From contig JAGTJM010000065.1 in assembly GCA_020747015.1 (NCBI GenBank), positions 1-64,000 on the forward strand: 64,000 bases of DNA, given 5' to 3'. Under the pieces are notes generated by a model. That model saw only the letters and a list, made by a program, of their open reading frames with translations. It was not told the DNA's origin and did no database searches. Below are positions 10,256 to 22,323 of the stretch, piece after piece (position 1 is the first letter of the stretch; the number at the start of each line of letters is the position of its first letter). A program made the position numbers and the translations under genes. The DNA comes from Pyrenochaeta sp. MPI-SDFR-AT-0127. Lineage: Eukaryota > Ascomycota > Dothideomycetes > Pleosporales > Cucurbitariaceae.

Positions 10256-11522
10256 GGTGTTTGCTGTGCAAAACTCGTAGTTGAGATTGCGGGTTAAAGT
10301 CTCAATCGATTGTGAAAGCATCTTGTAGTCATTCTCTTTACTTATAATGTAATCATAAGCCTACTTGCGAACCATTGACTGCAGGTCTTTGCTTACGCAT
10401 GTGTTTACAACCATGCTGACAGTCTCTGGTCTCATATAGTAGCATGCTGCGCTTAATCCACCTGCGGCAGTTGTACTACCAATCTCGTAACTATGACTCG
10501 AGGCGCATCGCACTCCATGGCTGTTTCTTGGTTTGTTTTCATAGATATCGCAACCAATTCTGAACGCTTGAGACTCACGCTGCTTATTCCAACTCCGGTC
10601 CCGGTCCTATGATGGAGAAGGTAGATCGTGATGCAGAACACGCTTTGAACCAATCTGCTGTTTAGCAAGCATTACCTAGCTCTTGAGGGAACGTGGAATT
10701 CACAGAAGTTTTTTTTTTTTGCTTTTCCTCGTATATGTAACTCGCCCAGTCAAGCATGGACTTGAGTGGCCTGACAATAAACTTGGCCCCCATGCGGCGG
10801 ACCTGCGTTGGACCAGCGTTGGACCTGCGTTGCCTTTCTCGAATATCATCTGAACTTATGCATGCTGTATTGATGTGGGGGCTGACGTGTTTCCCCTCCA
10901 CCAAACCTAATGTGCTTCATTAACCAAATGTAGCTGGGATTTGAGACAATGCCTTCTTAGCAGTCGATCCATGCATATTTTCTGAGACTAGGCTTAGCCT
11001 CTCTACGATGCACAATTCGGACGCGCAATCTATTACGAAAACAATAAATCCTTACACTTGGTCAACAGTTTTCTTTCTAGTTACAAAACATCAACCCCGA
11101 GGGTTTACACATTATATCCTTAGCCTAGTCTACTTACAGAAGGCTACAGCTAGTCCTAAATGTGCATACCTTTAATGCCTACGTATGCTAGTATGTTGCT
11201 AAAATCCTTCCACACCTTTACCCTAGCTCTTATCTTATTCTGTAATTCTTACAAGGATATAGCCGACTGCATAGAGATGTTAGACCCCCTACTTTAACTC
11301 CATATGGTAGGTCAAAGCACAACCTATTCTTGGCTCAGTCTGGTGTTGCAATTTGGCTACGTCACCTCTTGTTGCGGAAACTTTCCTTGACCAGATAACC
11401 CCAAATCCTTTTGCAATTGAAAGAATATAAAAAGAGGGCAAGCGGTCTGAATCTGAGCATCAGGTCGGTTCAAACAATCTTCACAGCTCAGTACCAGTAT
11501 CAGTACCAAATCAGCCTCTATA
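10256..11522. other. Intergenic region
   Basis: No supported gene. Only short overlapping open frames occur. A run of T (about 10710-10720) and a GGACCTGCGTTGG-like short tandem (10800-10830) are visible. The right end is the promoter of the DUF4360-like gene. Confidence 0.45.
11426..11432 (+). promoter_or_regulatory. TATA box of the DUF4360-like gene
   Basis: TATAAAA lies about 97 bp upstream of the ATG at 11523, followed by an A/G-rich then CAG-rich leader (CAGTACCAGTATCAGTACC). The distance is typical for filamentous fungi. Confidence 0.55.
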
Positions 11523-12251
11523 ATGCTTCTTACAACTTTCTTCCTTCTTGCCGTTCTCGGGCAGGCACGCTCCATATCTCCCCGTCAGTTTCTGCCTTCC
11601 GGTGCTGTCACCGTGAATGGTACCATCACCTCTTTCAGCGTCCTTGAGGGTAGTGGATGTCCTGCCGGAACTTACGAACCCCAGCCTATTGAGCCTGGCA
11701 AATCGGAAACTACCTATGCGGACTTTAGCAGCTTTGTCTACAATAGCAATACCTCTCCCGGCCCAGTCACATGCACGCTCAGCATTGATTTCGAGTTCAA
11801 ATACCCGGAAAGTGGCGCGGCGATTATCTTTGTCGGCACGATAGGGTATATTGAGGGCTTCTACGAAGAAGGCGACGACAAAAAAGAGACCGTTTTTACG
11901 TTGGATCACTACACAACAGCAAGTGCAGGAGCAGAAACAGTCGAAGTAAGCCTTTACTATCTCATCTACTCTACTCGGACCGTCCTCTCCACAAGTACTA
12001 ATTTCTCTTAGGGAGGGATATATTACACGTCTCTGATTGATGGACCTGCAGAGTTGGGTATTGCGACGGAGATGTATCCCACTGGTGTCGCTGGAGAAAC
12101 TGGACTTGGCAGTCTAAAGATGGATTTCAATGCCCGCACCGATCTCGGTCCAGGAGAAATGATTGTGCACCGAATTTTGATAGGGTTTCTGCATCGACAT
12201 GAGGATCCTGCTATCAATGGGGATAGTAGATTGTTGAAGACTATTACTTGA
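11523..12251 (+). CDS. Small secreted protein, DUF4360-like
   Basis: Two exons (11523-11945 and 12012-12251) with a 66-bp GT-AG intron give 220 residues. Residues 1-17 are a signal peptide (LLTTFFLLAVLGQARS). The mature part shows the order of features seen in fungal DUF4360 proteins: a GSGCPAGTY motif near the N-terminus, an aromatic FSSFVY strand, a CTLSIDFEFKYP strand pair, then IGYIEGF and a late LKMDFNAR strand. Only a few cysteines are kept compared with typical members. Function of the family is unknown; an extracellular beta-sandwich is likely. It has its own TATA box and stands alone next to a TA-rich island, a setting typical of fast-evolving secreted genes. Confidence 0.75.
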
Positions 12252-13997
12252 GTAGTATGAGGTGTGCACGTCAGACTTTGTCAATGGACTTTGTACTCAA
12301 GTCATGCGAGTCGGTGCTAATATGAGGACGAATGGAAGAGTACTTTAGAAGTAAAAAAAGCGATTAGGATAGTAATATACTTGACTAAGTTGAGCCTAAC
12401 AAGCTTCCTAAAAAATACTACCTACAGATACGTTACTTAGTGAGAATATTTTAACGCTAGCATATTATAGAAAACCTAATTAAGCTCTTCTATCTATTTA
12501 AATACAATATAAATTCTTATATTACTAAGTAATTATTACGAACCTATAATATAGAGGATAGCGCTTATAAGTAAAGGAGAGATAGAAAGAATATAGATAT
12601 TAAGAAAGGCCTAAATAAGGACTAATAGTAATATATACCCTATATAGTTATATAGTCCTAGAGAATCCTATAATATAGACTTAAAGTACTATAGGATACT
12701 ATAGAATTCCTAAGGCTCTTAATATATATAGATAAGAATAATATACCTCTAGGGAATATTATAATTAACCTTAAGTTATTATTAAATATAACTATTTAAT
12801 ACTTAGAACTGCTTTAACTACTTATCTATCTCTACTTATTCTAATCTAGATACTACTAAGAAAGGCTCCTTAGTAATACTAGCTACTTTATATTATAGCT
12901 ACTCTACTAAGGACCCTAAGCCTTTTAATAATTATATAACTATTATAATATAGGCGCTAAAGGGTTCTAAAAAGAATCTAAGTATAACTTAAAGCAATAT
13001 AGGAGTACGTACTATAGTAGATAACTAAGAATACCTCTATTCCTATAGGTCTAGTATAGAAGGATAAGAAGAATATATTCTACTATCTACTACTAAAGAG
13101 CTATCTTTATATATAGAGGAATAGGGGTAATAGGATCTATTTAGGATAGTATTAGAGGTAGGTCTAATACTACTTAAATAGGACCCTTTATCTTATAGGA
13201 ACGCGTGTGCGTCCCTATTTCTATATAACGTTCGATACAATAACTAGCGAACGTTAACATTGTACTAGATGAGCTTCGCTTCTTAATACCTTAAAGTAAA
13301 GGTTGTGTTTGAGAGCTAAATCGGCGTCCTTACCGTATTGAATTAATGCCGAATATCTATCGGGATATAAGCTCGTTAGAGTAACGCCTGATGAAGCGGG
13401 CTACCCCAATCTTTTCCTGCAGGTCCGCTTGCCATCTCTCTACCAAACTTGCGTATCGTCTCACTTGAAAGTGGTCAATCTCCCCTGCAAAGCCCATTGA
13501 TGTATTGTATAAGCTCCTTTGTCCTGTTGTGAGTTGGGAAGCTGGTTATCGTCATATTTTTCTGCACGCGATCAGTAATCGCTACCACAAAATTTTCAGG
13601 CAACGAACGCGCCCTGGCACCTACCCCTCACACCTCAACCTTATCACCGCTGTACTTACAGCAGGTGTGCAGGACGTCGCGATGGCAATTGGACAGGAAG
13701 GAGGTCGCAATGAGTCACGAATGCATGTAGCCATTGGGACGTCAGATGATTATGGTTGAGAAACGCATTTCTCGCGTTTCTCGTATTTTTCGATCTGGTC
13801 GCGTCGCGCCATCACGTGCATGGGCGGTTAGAAGGCACGATTGGGCGAGTAACAAATGCAGAAAGTACAACAAAGCGCATATATATATTGACTTAATAAC
13901 CTCAATCTTTGTCTCTCGACAACAACAGTTTACCAATCTTACTCACAGTTGTATTCCCCAAAACCTTCCTGTTGCTACATCCTTTGCCTAGCTCACC
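12252..13997. mobile_element. Large TA-rich RIP-like island and DUF899 promoter
   Basis: 12300-13260 is almost entirely TA-rich, with TAA/TAG/ATA words, no open frame of note and no recognisable protein relic. I read it as a repeat degraded by RIP; the element type cannot be told. Composition returns to normal near 13260. A TATATATA at about 13880 and a CAACAACAG leader precede the DUF899 gene start at 13998. Confidence 0.5.
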
Positions 13998-14768
13998 ATG
14001 CCCGCCAACTCCCCCCGGATACCAGATCCCGCCTTCCACAAGTGGCCGGCCAATACCTCTGACGACTACATCAAAGCCCGTCATGCGCTTCTTGAGGAAG
14101 AGTACGCTCTCATCAATCAAATCGAGAAGGTCGCGGCACAGCGTCGCGCTCTTCCACCAGGCCCAGTCATTCCGGAATACGTCTTCGAGGAAGGATGCTG
14201 GGATTTGAACTCTGACCTGCCTTCCAAGAAGATCACTCTAGCTGAAGTGGCCAAGAAAGGGGAGGTTGGCCGTAAGACTCTAGTCGTGTATCATATGATG
14301 ATGGGCGAGAACAACACAACTGCCTGCTCCAGCTGCAGCATGTTCATCGACGGTTTGAATGGTGTTGCAAAGCATCTTGCTCAACGCTTCAACCTCGTTA
14401 TTGTTGCTAAGGCACCGCTGCCTGCCATTCGCGCCTACGCCAAGAAGCGCGCCTGGAACAACCTTCGTTTCTTATCGTCCCGCGACAATACCTTCAACAA
14501 GGACATGGGAGTTGAGGAGCCAGAGTGGATGAAGACGATGCCTCAGGGTCCAGGAATGAGCGTCTTCAGATATGAGGAGGGAGAAGATGCGACCAGGTTT
14601 TGTTACCAGACTACACCTCATTTCGGCCAGAAGCACGATAAAGAAGTTATTCGAGGTATGGACTTGTTAACGCCGGTCTGGAACCTGCTTGATATCACTC
14701 CGGAGGGTCGCGGAAATTGGGATGCTAGCTTGGACTATGTCGAGAAGTGGGATGGTGTCAAGTTTTGA
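13998..14768 (+). CDS. DUF899 family thioredoxin-fold protein
   Basis: Single exon, 256 residues from a true ATG. The protein has the complete DUF899 pattern: an N-terminal helical part with ALLEEEYALINQIEKVAAQRRALP, then a thioredoxin-like core with TLVVYHMMMGE and ACSSCSMFIDGLNG. It continues with the family's APLPAIRAYAKKRAW and the FLSSRDNTFNKDMG stretch, and ends with GNWDASLDYVEKWDG. The CxxC-like pair (CSSC) corresponds to the redox position of the fold. Members are cytosolic, often called dithiol-disulfide isomerase-like, and their true reaction is not settled. A TATATATA lies about 115 bp upstream of the start. No partner gene is close. Confidence 0.88.
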   Translation: MPANSPRIPDPAFHKWPANTSDDYIKARHALLEEEYALINQIEKVAAQRRALPPGPVIPEYVFEEGCWDLNSDLPSKKITLAEVAKKGEVGRKTLVVYHMMMGENNTTACSSCSMFIDGLNGVAKHLAQRFNLVIVAKAPLPAIRAYAKKRAWNNLRFLSSRDNTFNKDMGVEEPEWMKTMPQGPGMSVFRYEEGEDATRFCYQTTPHFGQKHDKEVIRGMDLLTPVWNLLDITPEGRGNWDASLDYVEKWDGVKF

Positions 14769-16090
14769 GGGTAATGATAGCCTACCAGTATGAGAAAGGT
14801 TTTCAAAACTTCTTTGCAAACTACTTGTACATACCAGTGTCAGTCCTTGATTTTGCTATCGCATACTGGAAGTTCACTTCGGCTTGCGCCCGTTAATCAA
14901 GCTGCCTTGGAGAACAGAGCACCTCAAGAGACTAGTACCAATTGCATGTCAACCGTCCGCTTCGGTCTCTCGTTGTGAACTGGATGGCTAACATCATAAC
15001 CCTCTGCTGCGCGCTCAGTGCCTTGCGATAAATGTTCTCATCGTTGTGTCCGCTTGTTTTGTTTGTCGCTGCAACCCCTTTCATAGTACCTTGCCACGCC
15101 TTGCCATTATCATCCTCGTGGATTGTTGTACCTGTGGTTAGCCAACAGTATAGCCGCAAGATAACAGAAGCAGTACTCGCCTATCAAGGTTGGCTAGCGA
15201 GGGTAGCAAGCTGAGCGGACATTGTCGAGGCATAAGCAGAGCGGGTAGTAGAAGGAGTAACGGTGATTTGAAGCGCGAATACCCTATCATCAGTGGCCGA
15301 TGGAACAAAATCCAGTTGGGATGCTGTTCTCTATGAAACCCCAAACAAGTACACATTTGTTCTAGGATCTATATTGACTGCTAGAGATAAATTTTATTTG
15401 GGTTCTTATCGCGCTTAAACTCGATGACTTAGTGTAATAGACTCCCTTCCTTCGATTGCGCCTACTTAGGTAATGGTATGGTACATAGGGGATGATACGT
15501 AATATACTGTGAATACCAGTGGAATGATAGAAAGTCCTCTAGGCCAATGTCAACGTGTTAAATATCTGCATATTATAATATCTACTTATCGCTGGTAACA
15601 AATCATCTCTATCAAGTCCAAGCTCCCAGGAAAATATTCATGATCCTGTGTGATAGTGTTTGGTTGGCGTGTGCGGCGTGTGGGGCGTTGAGAAACGCAT
15701 GACGAACCCCGTCATACACAGAAGTCTGAGTCGGGTCTCGCAGCCGCAAACTGGCTTTGTTTCCCCGCGGTGCACGAATTGTATGTCCGTGTTGGTTACT
15801 GTGGCTCAAATGCTTCATAAGCAAATTATTGACGAGCCATGACGAAGTATCGGCTCGTTGCACATAGGGCGCGATATCTGTTACCCCGCGGACAGTGGGC
15901 GCGAAGTGGGGTTCCAAGATGATCAACATCAGCGGAGGACTGACTCACGAAAGGAACAACCACAACTATAAAGTCTTACATATCTGTTCTTACGCAAAAG
16001 AGCTGCACCCTTGGAGTTACTTTATTATTCAGGGTCAGCAACTCAATTATCGGAATTCTGGAACGCTTTGTACCTCGCGCACAACCCACC
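14769..16090. other. Intergenic region with HAD-gene promoter
   Basis: No supported gene; only short overlapping frames. The right end carries a TATAAAG at 15967-15973, about 118 bp before the ATG of the haloacid-dehalogenase-type gene. Confidence 0.45.
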
Positions 16091-16822
16091 ATGTCTAAGC
16101 TTACCGACTTCAAACTTCTTTCCTTCGATGTCTACGGCACCCTCATTGATTGGGAACGTGGCGCTCTCACTGCTTTTGACCCTAGTCTTAAGAGAGCCGA
16201 CAGAACGGATATAGACCGCAAACAAATCCTTCAAGCACTCCACAAGATTGAATCCGCAGTGGAGGCTGAGAACCCGACTCTAAAGTATTCGGAAGCACTT
16301 GCCGTAGTTCATCCGAAACTCTGCAAGGAGCTAGGTTTAGAGGAGCCTACAAAAGAGGAAAGCGAGAAGTTCGGTGGAAGCGTGGGAAGCTGGCCAGCGT
16401 TCCCTGATTCGGTAGAGGCACTAAAACGCCTCTCCAGGGTCTATAAACTTGTTGTCCTGTCAAATGTTGACAACGATTCATTCAAAAAAGGCAATGCGCA
16501 AGGTCTTGAAGGGTTCCAATTTGACGCTGTGTACACTGCTGAAGGTATTGGATCCTACAAGCCAAGCCAGAAGAACTTTGAGTATATGCTCAGCCACGTA
16601 AAGGAAGAGTTCGGCGTCGAGAAAAATCAAGTGTTGCAGACGGCGCAGAGCCAGTTCCATGATCATCATCCAGCAAAGGATATCGGTATCAAGAGTAGTT
16701 GGATCTACCGTCCAGGAGCAATTATGGGGAACCGGGACGATCCGGTTTGGAACTGGAAATTTGACACTCTCGCAGATATGGCGGATGCTGTCGAGAAAGA
16801 AATAAAGGAGCAGAGAAGATAA
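16091..16822 (+). CDS. Haloacid dehalogenase type II-like HAD hydrolase
   Basis: Single exon, 243 residues. Motif I is SFDVYGTLIDWE with the nucleophile Asp13. Motif II is VVLSNVDND. Motif III is GSYKPSQKNFEY with the catalytic Lys. Motif IV lies around HDHHPAKDIGIKSSWIYRP. A helical cap (about residues 35-95) sits between motifs I and II, the C1 cap type of L-2-haloacid dehalogenases. Members hydrolyse 2-haloacids or small phosphorylated or halogenated substrates; the real substrate cannot be read from sequence. It is a cytosolic enzyme, has a TATAAAG 118 bp upstream, and shows no operon-like neighbour. Confidence 0.88.
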   Translation: MSKLTDFKLLSFDVYGTLIDWERGALTAFDPSLKRADRTDIDRKQILQALHKIESAVEAENPTLKYSEALAVVHPKLCKELGLEEPTKEESEKFGGSVGSWPAFPDSVEALKRLSRVYKLVVLSNVDNDSFKKGNAQGLEGFQFDAVYTAEGIGSYKPSQKNFEYMLSHVKEEFGVEKNQVLQTAQSQFHDHHPAKDIGIKSSWIYRPGAIMGNRDDPVWNWKFDTLADMADAVEKEIKEQRR

Positions 16823-18173
16823 GAATGTGTAGCAACATACCTGATTAAATGAGCAGGACAGAAGACCTAATAGTCAATGTGAACCATCCTGCTTGTGCTT
16901 CTAGCCTCTTCATGCTCGTGCGCTTGTCCTGCTGCCAAAACGATCGCTGGTCAGACATTATCGTATTACATCATGTAACATATCTTACAGTGACACAGGA
17001 ATAGGTTTAGGGCTTGTCCATAACTTCTACGAGGACGTAACATACCTCGACGACAAAATATTTCTACTGCATATAGTCATGAACTTTCAGTTCAATACTG
17101 TAGGCAGTTATCCGAGGTCATGGTTTGCTTGACGATTGTGGTAGGTTGTCATAGTCTCCCTCGTACATAAGACGCACAGAATAGCGTTAGCGGCGTCGTG
17201 ATGGTGGGACGGGCCGCGACAACGAAGCTTGAGTGGCGCTAGTGTTCGGCGAAGTGGCTTTCAGCCCTCCAACCATCACACGACTCGCCCTCTACCATAT
17301 TGTCGTCCCCTGTTCGCCGTGAGCCTATCATCAAACAGTCTTATCGGCTTGTGTGCCATATAGTCCATCAGGCTGGGGCGAGTCGATGCAGCCGCAGGCC
17401 TTCACGTTGCCTCTTTCTAGGCAGTGACCACCAACCATTGGTCCCTCAACGTCCATGTCACATGTGGCCTCATCTATCCCTAAAAGTAAATACGCATCGA
17501 CGATCTCAAGATTTGAGCTTTTCGTGAATGGCTGGCAGTTCGCTACGGTGTGCGCCACGCATATCATAAATGCAAGGCTGGATTCGAGGTTGGCCGCCAT
17601 CGGCAAGGCAAAGCCGTCGCTTCGACCTTTGCAGCTACTGCACTTCAGCTGATGGGCTTCCTTCTTACTCCTTATCCTGCAGTGCACAAATAGGGTGAAG
17701 AATTTGGGGTGTAAATATGCAGAGTTGGTTGGGTGGTGCTCCTCTAAATCTCCTTCTGAGTCCCATGCCGCCCCAATGAGGTGGCACTCGTAGCGCATGA
17801 ACTGCTCGTTCTATTTTTCAGCCTGGTGGCTCACAAATCAGTGGACAAGCGGTACGACAATTTCCCGATTGCGACTCGTGTGCGCATCTCACCGCCCGAT
17901 TCTGGCGATATGCGCCCCAACAAATAGTCATGGTTGGTCCCATTGAGTGTTGCGTAAGACGGATTTCCCATGAAGATTACAAGGTTAGGCGGGCTTACAC
18001 AGTTCTAGAGGCTCATGGGGCTGAAAGCTAGTGAGGTGAGAGATAAAGACTAGCCATAAGATCAGCCTTCAAAATACCGAGATCCTCGATTCCAAGCACC
18101 CAACCCTTGGACACACCGAACACGAGTACATACCATATGCCTGCCTCCTTGCGCTACCAACGTCGTATTAATA
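16823..18173. other. Intergenic region upstream of the HET gene
   Basis: Apart from a low-confidence minus-strand open frame (17331-17798) I see no gene. No clear TATA box precedes the HET start at 18174. Confidence 0.4.
17331..17798 (-). CDS. Low-confidence hypothetical open frame
   Basis: An ATG-initiated frame of 155 codons on the minus strand contains two Cys-x-x-Cys-like pairs (KCSSCKG) and a hydrophobic segment (SLAFMICVAHTVA). Composition is somewhat coding-like, but I recognise no family and see no splice structure. It may be a real small gene, a remnant or chance. Confidence 0.2.
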   Translation of the reverse strand: MRYECHLIGAAWDSEGDLEEHHPTNSAYLHPKFFTLFVHCRIRSKKEAHQLKCSSCKGRSDGFALPMAANLESSLAFMICVAHTVANCQPFTKSSNLEIVDAYLLLGIDEATCDMDVEGPMVGGHCLERGNVKACGCIDSPQPDGLYGTQADKTV

Positions 18174-21100
18174 ATGAGCTCTCCAGCGAACGATTCATCT
18201 GACCTCAAGGAACGCGAACTATTGGAACGGGAAGGCATGCGTGTCAAATTTGACGAGCTGACTTCGCACAAAAAATCCCGTAAGCGTCGAGAGTATAAGA
18301 CTTATAACTACGACCCACTGCCGCGAGGACGTGGAATCATTCGTCTTCTGAATTTATTTTCGAGCGAAAAGTCGGACACTGGTATCCTTTGCGAGCTGAT
18401 CACGCCAACCGTAGAGGAAAAGACTTCATATCCATATGAAGCGCTCTCATGGTGCTGGGGTGCAGCAGAGAAAACAGATTATATCCGCATACAGCGGAAC
18501 CGAAAGACCTACGCCAAATATGTCAGTCCCAACCTTGTCGCAGCCCTCAAAGCCCTTCGGCACCCGGACAGAAGCCGCTACCTTTGGATTGATATGGTGT
18601 GCATAGACCAAGAGAAGTATGTTGTACCGTATGCTAAAAACGCTTTCGCTGATCTAGAAGCAGTCTGGATGAGAAAAATCATCAAGTTGAGATGATGGAC
18701 TTAATATACGGTAACGCTGAACGAGTATGTATTTGGCTTGGTGAAGCCAATGAGTCAAGTCGTACGGCTCTCAGATTCATCAAGAATGAAGTTTCACATC
18801 TACAGTCATTTGACACTCTTTGTGATAGCCAAGACGCAAGTAAAAAGTGGGTTTCTTTGCTCGACCTTATGCAACGCCCTTGGTTCTCGCGCCGGTGGGT
18901 TGTCCAAGAACTTGCGCTAGCCCAGAGAGCAGTCATATATTGCGGGCATGACAGGATTTCTTGGAAGAAATTTGCGATTGCTGTGGAACTACTTGTAGAA
19001 GTCGAGACGGCCACCCATCGCCTATCAGAGGTCATGAAGAAAGATCGACAGTACCAATATATCCCTAGCTATTTTGAATTCGTCTCCGCCCTAGGCGCCA
19101 GCCTACTGGTGGATGCGAACGAGCGCCTGTTCCGAGACTACAAAGAGCCAAAGCTCACAGAAATCAATTCTGTCACGAAATTTAGCTTAGACTCGGATAC
19201 GGAGAGCGACAAATCTCCCGAGGCGAGTGATAGCGAAGAAAGCGATACTGATGACCTGCCCTCTCCAAGCGCGGGAATAATTGAACGAAAGAAATCAAGA
19301 CCTCGAATCCAACCTCTCTTAAGCCTTGAGTACTTGGTTTCAAGTCTGACTATATTCGACACCTCAATGCCGCACGATACAATCTACGCCCTACTTGCAA
19401 TTGCGAAGGACACTACACCACGTGCAGTCGATCCGCAAGTCGCTGGATCTTCGGGCCGAGCGCACGACGGGCTTAACATTTACACACAGCGGAAGAGCTA
19501 TAACGTTGACTACAACTTACCATACGTCGATGTCTGCAAGGAGTTCATTATGTTCTCTATTGAACGCTCGGCCCAGGCAGACAGGAGCCGCGCACTGGAT
19601 GTCATTTGTAGGCCATGGGCAATTGAGGAGAGTGTTCTTAGAAAAATTCGAGAAAAAAAGAGACAAGCAAAATTGAAGAGAGACCGAGATGAAAGAAGAG
19701 AAAGAGACCGCGCTCAAAGACGCGCATCTAGATCAGCCCGTGAGATGCCGACTGCGCAACCCAGCGTACTGCCAGCCACGAAGCGTGGGCCACAGAAATC
19801 AGCAATACTCAACACAAATGGAAACGAAGGCTTGACCAAATCGTCATGTATCGACATCGAAGACATGGCCCTGCCTTCGTGGGTACCACAACTCACAAGT
19901 GCTCCCCATGCGATGACACATAAGCCTGGACATGCAGGTCCAAAAATGAGTCGGATCAATGCTGATCCCCTAGTTGGGCTTCCAAGTCTTACGCAAAGGA
20001 ACTACTCGGCTGCAGAGACAAAAGGTGTGGATATGAAATCATTGAGGTTCCGCAAACGAGCCAAACTTGGTCATTTCAGTATGTACGTCCGAGGATTTGT
20101 GCTTGACCAAATTCAAGAGGTGGAACAAGTGGCTCGCAATGGTGGAATACCAAGAGAGTGGGCTGAAATGGAGCGTTGGGAGAGTGCGAAAGGCCATCCA
20201 CCCGATGCATTTTGGCGAACTTTGGTCGCCAACCGTGGGAAGGACGGCAAGAATCCCCCAGTCTACTACTCCCGTGCCTGCGAAGAGTCATTCAAGAAGG
20301 GTGGTGTTGAAAGTGGAGCCGTCGATACCACAGCACTGATAGAGTACGAGCGAAATTCTGTGGTAGCACAGTTTTGCAGGCGCGTACAGGCGGTAACATG
20401 GAATCGTGCCTTAGTGAAGACTGAGGGGGGTAGACTTGGCTTGGTCCGCAAAGACGTCGAGAAAGGTGATCGGGTGTGCATACTCTACGGGTGTAGCGTC
20501 CCTGTCATTCTACGACAAAGCGGCCGTAAGGATGACGAAGTCTTCTCTAGTGAATTGAAAGAAGAACTGTTGCACGTTAAGAACACGGTAGTCCAGAGTT
20601 TCAGGCGGTACTCTGTGCGAAAACAACGTCACGAACAACATAAGCGCATTGGAATGACACAACTATGTAGGCGATGGTTCAAAGCCACGGACTGGATTCG
20701 AACTAATGGTTTCATCCCACGTCAGCTCACTAATGAGGAAATTAAGGATGAACTGGCGCAAATCCTGGTGCAAGCCGTGAGGGATTTCAACTCCTGGAGG
20801 CTCAAAAAGCGCGAAAAGCTATGGCCAGAGCAACTGCGTAAAATGGAACAAGAGAGGAAAAAAACTAAAGAGGTGAAGACGAGGACGGGTAAGAAGCAAA
20901 TGGACGAACAATTGTTACGAAAGAGAAAGGCTCAGGAGGTACAAAAAGCCCAAGATCTCCAGGCAAATCGTAAAAGACGAAAATCCAGAGCAGCCTTTGA
21001 ATCAGGGCTGGTACCTGCGCTTAATACAATCACCGAAGGCGCTGTTAGTGTTGGGAACCCCAAGGAACCATCCTGCAGCACCAAGAAAAAGGAGCAACTC

Positions 21101-21652
21101 ATTGACTGGTGGTCTTTCGAGTATGCGTTGGCAGTGGGGAGGCGGTGGAAGAAGATTGTCCAAGAAAGGAAGAAAGAACGTGAATCATTCGCGTTGAGGT
21201 GCTCTAGGGTGCATTGGGAGTCGATGCAGCGCAACGAGTACCGAGCGTTCGAAGAGAAACGACGGATCGAGGGAAAGTGGGTTACGCCTTCCGAAGTTCT
21301 TAACGGAGAATCCTCAAGAACAGAATCCGGAGTGGAAAACCAAACGGGGGACCTAACTCAACAGGCTTGTGAGGTGAATGGTACATCAGAGCCATCAGAG
21401 CCAATGGATATCATTGTTCGACCGAGCTGGAAGGTGCGGATGAACGATGAGACTTTGACAGAGCAGGAGAAAAAAGAGTACGATAACAAAATACAAGAGA
21501 ACATGCGCGACCGGCTAGGTGAAGAGGGTTATTTTTCATATGAGCTGTTGGGCGAATGCTATGTACACGGCATGATGGATGGGGAAGCGATGCTGTATCA
21601 GAATGAAGGCGATGAGAACGTAATTCCATCTATGGTGTTTGAGATTCGATGA
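18174..21652 (+). CDS. HET-domain (heterokaryon incompatibility) protein with long charged tail
   Basis: Two exons (18174-18616, 18664-21652) with a 47-bp intron give 1143 residues. The intron restores CIDQEN-LDEKNHQVEMMDLIYG, the core of the HET domain. Hallmarks are YEALSWCWG (88-96), LWIDMVCIDQEN (137-148), QVEMMDLIYGNAERVCIWLG (155-174) and RPWFSRRWVVQELA (about 219-232). HET domains trigger cell death after fusion of incompatible cells and are proposed to be TIR-like. An acidic Ser/Asp/Glu stretch follows, then two strongly basic, probably coiled-coil segments near residues 473-508 and 860-921. No NACHT, ankyrin or WD repeats are present, so the partner or sensor is unknown. Its length (over 1100) is well above that of many simple HET proteins. 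Confidence 0.9.
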
Positions 21653-22323
21653 TTATGGTCGTGAATGGGGATACCTTTCCGCCCCCGGTTGCTAGCAAAC
21701 CATGTAGAAACGGCTGATTTTGGATTCGCTATAGTTTCATTTCCGATCAAGTCTCGAGGTGTACCTACCCACTTTTTCTTCAGACACAAGATAGCCGAAA
21801 TGTCGTCAGCACGCGCGCAGTATCCGGTAGAACCAAGGGCATGATTGAGCATGACCACCTGACCCTTGCGTTTTTGATCCAGCGGACAAATTTCTAGCAG
21901 TCGGTCATATGCAGATCATGCCCCAAACAAGTGGCGCGTCCGCTCAGATGCCTCGGTGCGCCAACTCTCAAAGAAGCTTACCCCTCGCCGGCCGGCGACC
22001 GAACGCTAGCAGATCGGCCCAACATCTATTGCCGGGTCATGAGTATTGAAAAGTCTGGGGAAAACTGGCAAGGATGGCAGCAGAGAGTCGCACGCAATCC
22101 TTGTATGCTTTGCTGAATGAAGTAATCGGCTAACCCTATCTTCGGCACACTCCACGTGCGTCATCCCGCATCTAATGAGCCAGATCTTTGGCCGTCAAAC
22201 TACCCTAAACGCCACCGGGTATCCTTGCTAGACTCTATCACGGTAGCAGTAAACGGGATCGCAACATTCGCAAGAACGCAGCCACACCGCATTTTCCCCG
22301 GTTTGACTGATTCTTCCGGTAGT
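21653..22323. other. Intergenic / carboxylesterase leader
   Basis: The frame of the downstream esterase is open back to 22156 but contains no ATG before 22324, so I treat 22156-22323 as leader. No other gene is seen. Confidence 0.45.

Noticed and set aside
22156..22323. Longer N-terminus of the carboxylesterase
   Set aside because: The frame is open but starts only at a GTG; no ATG precedes 22324, and the sequence is not esterase-like.
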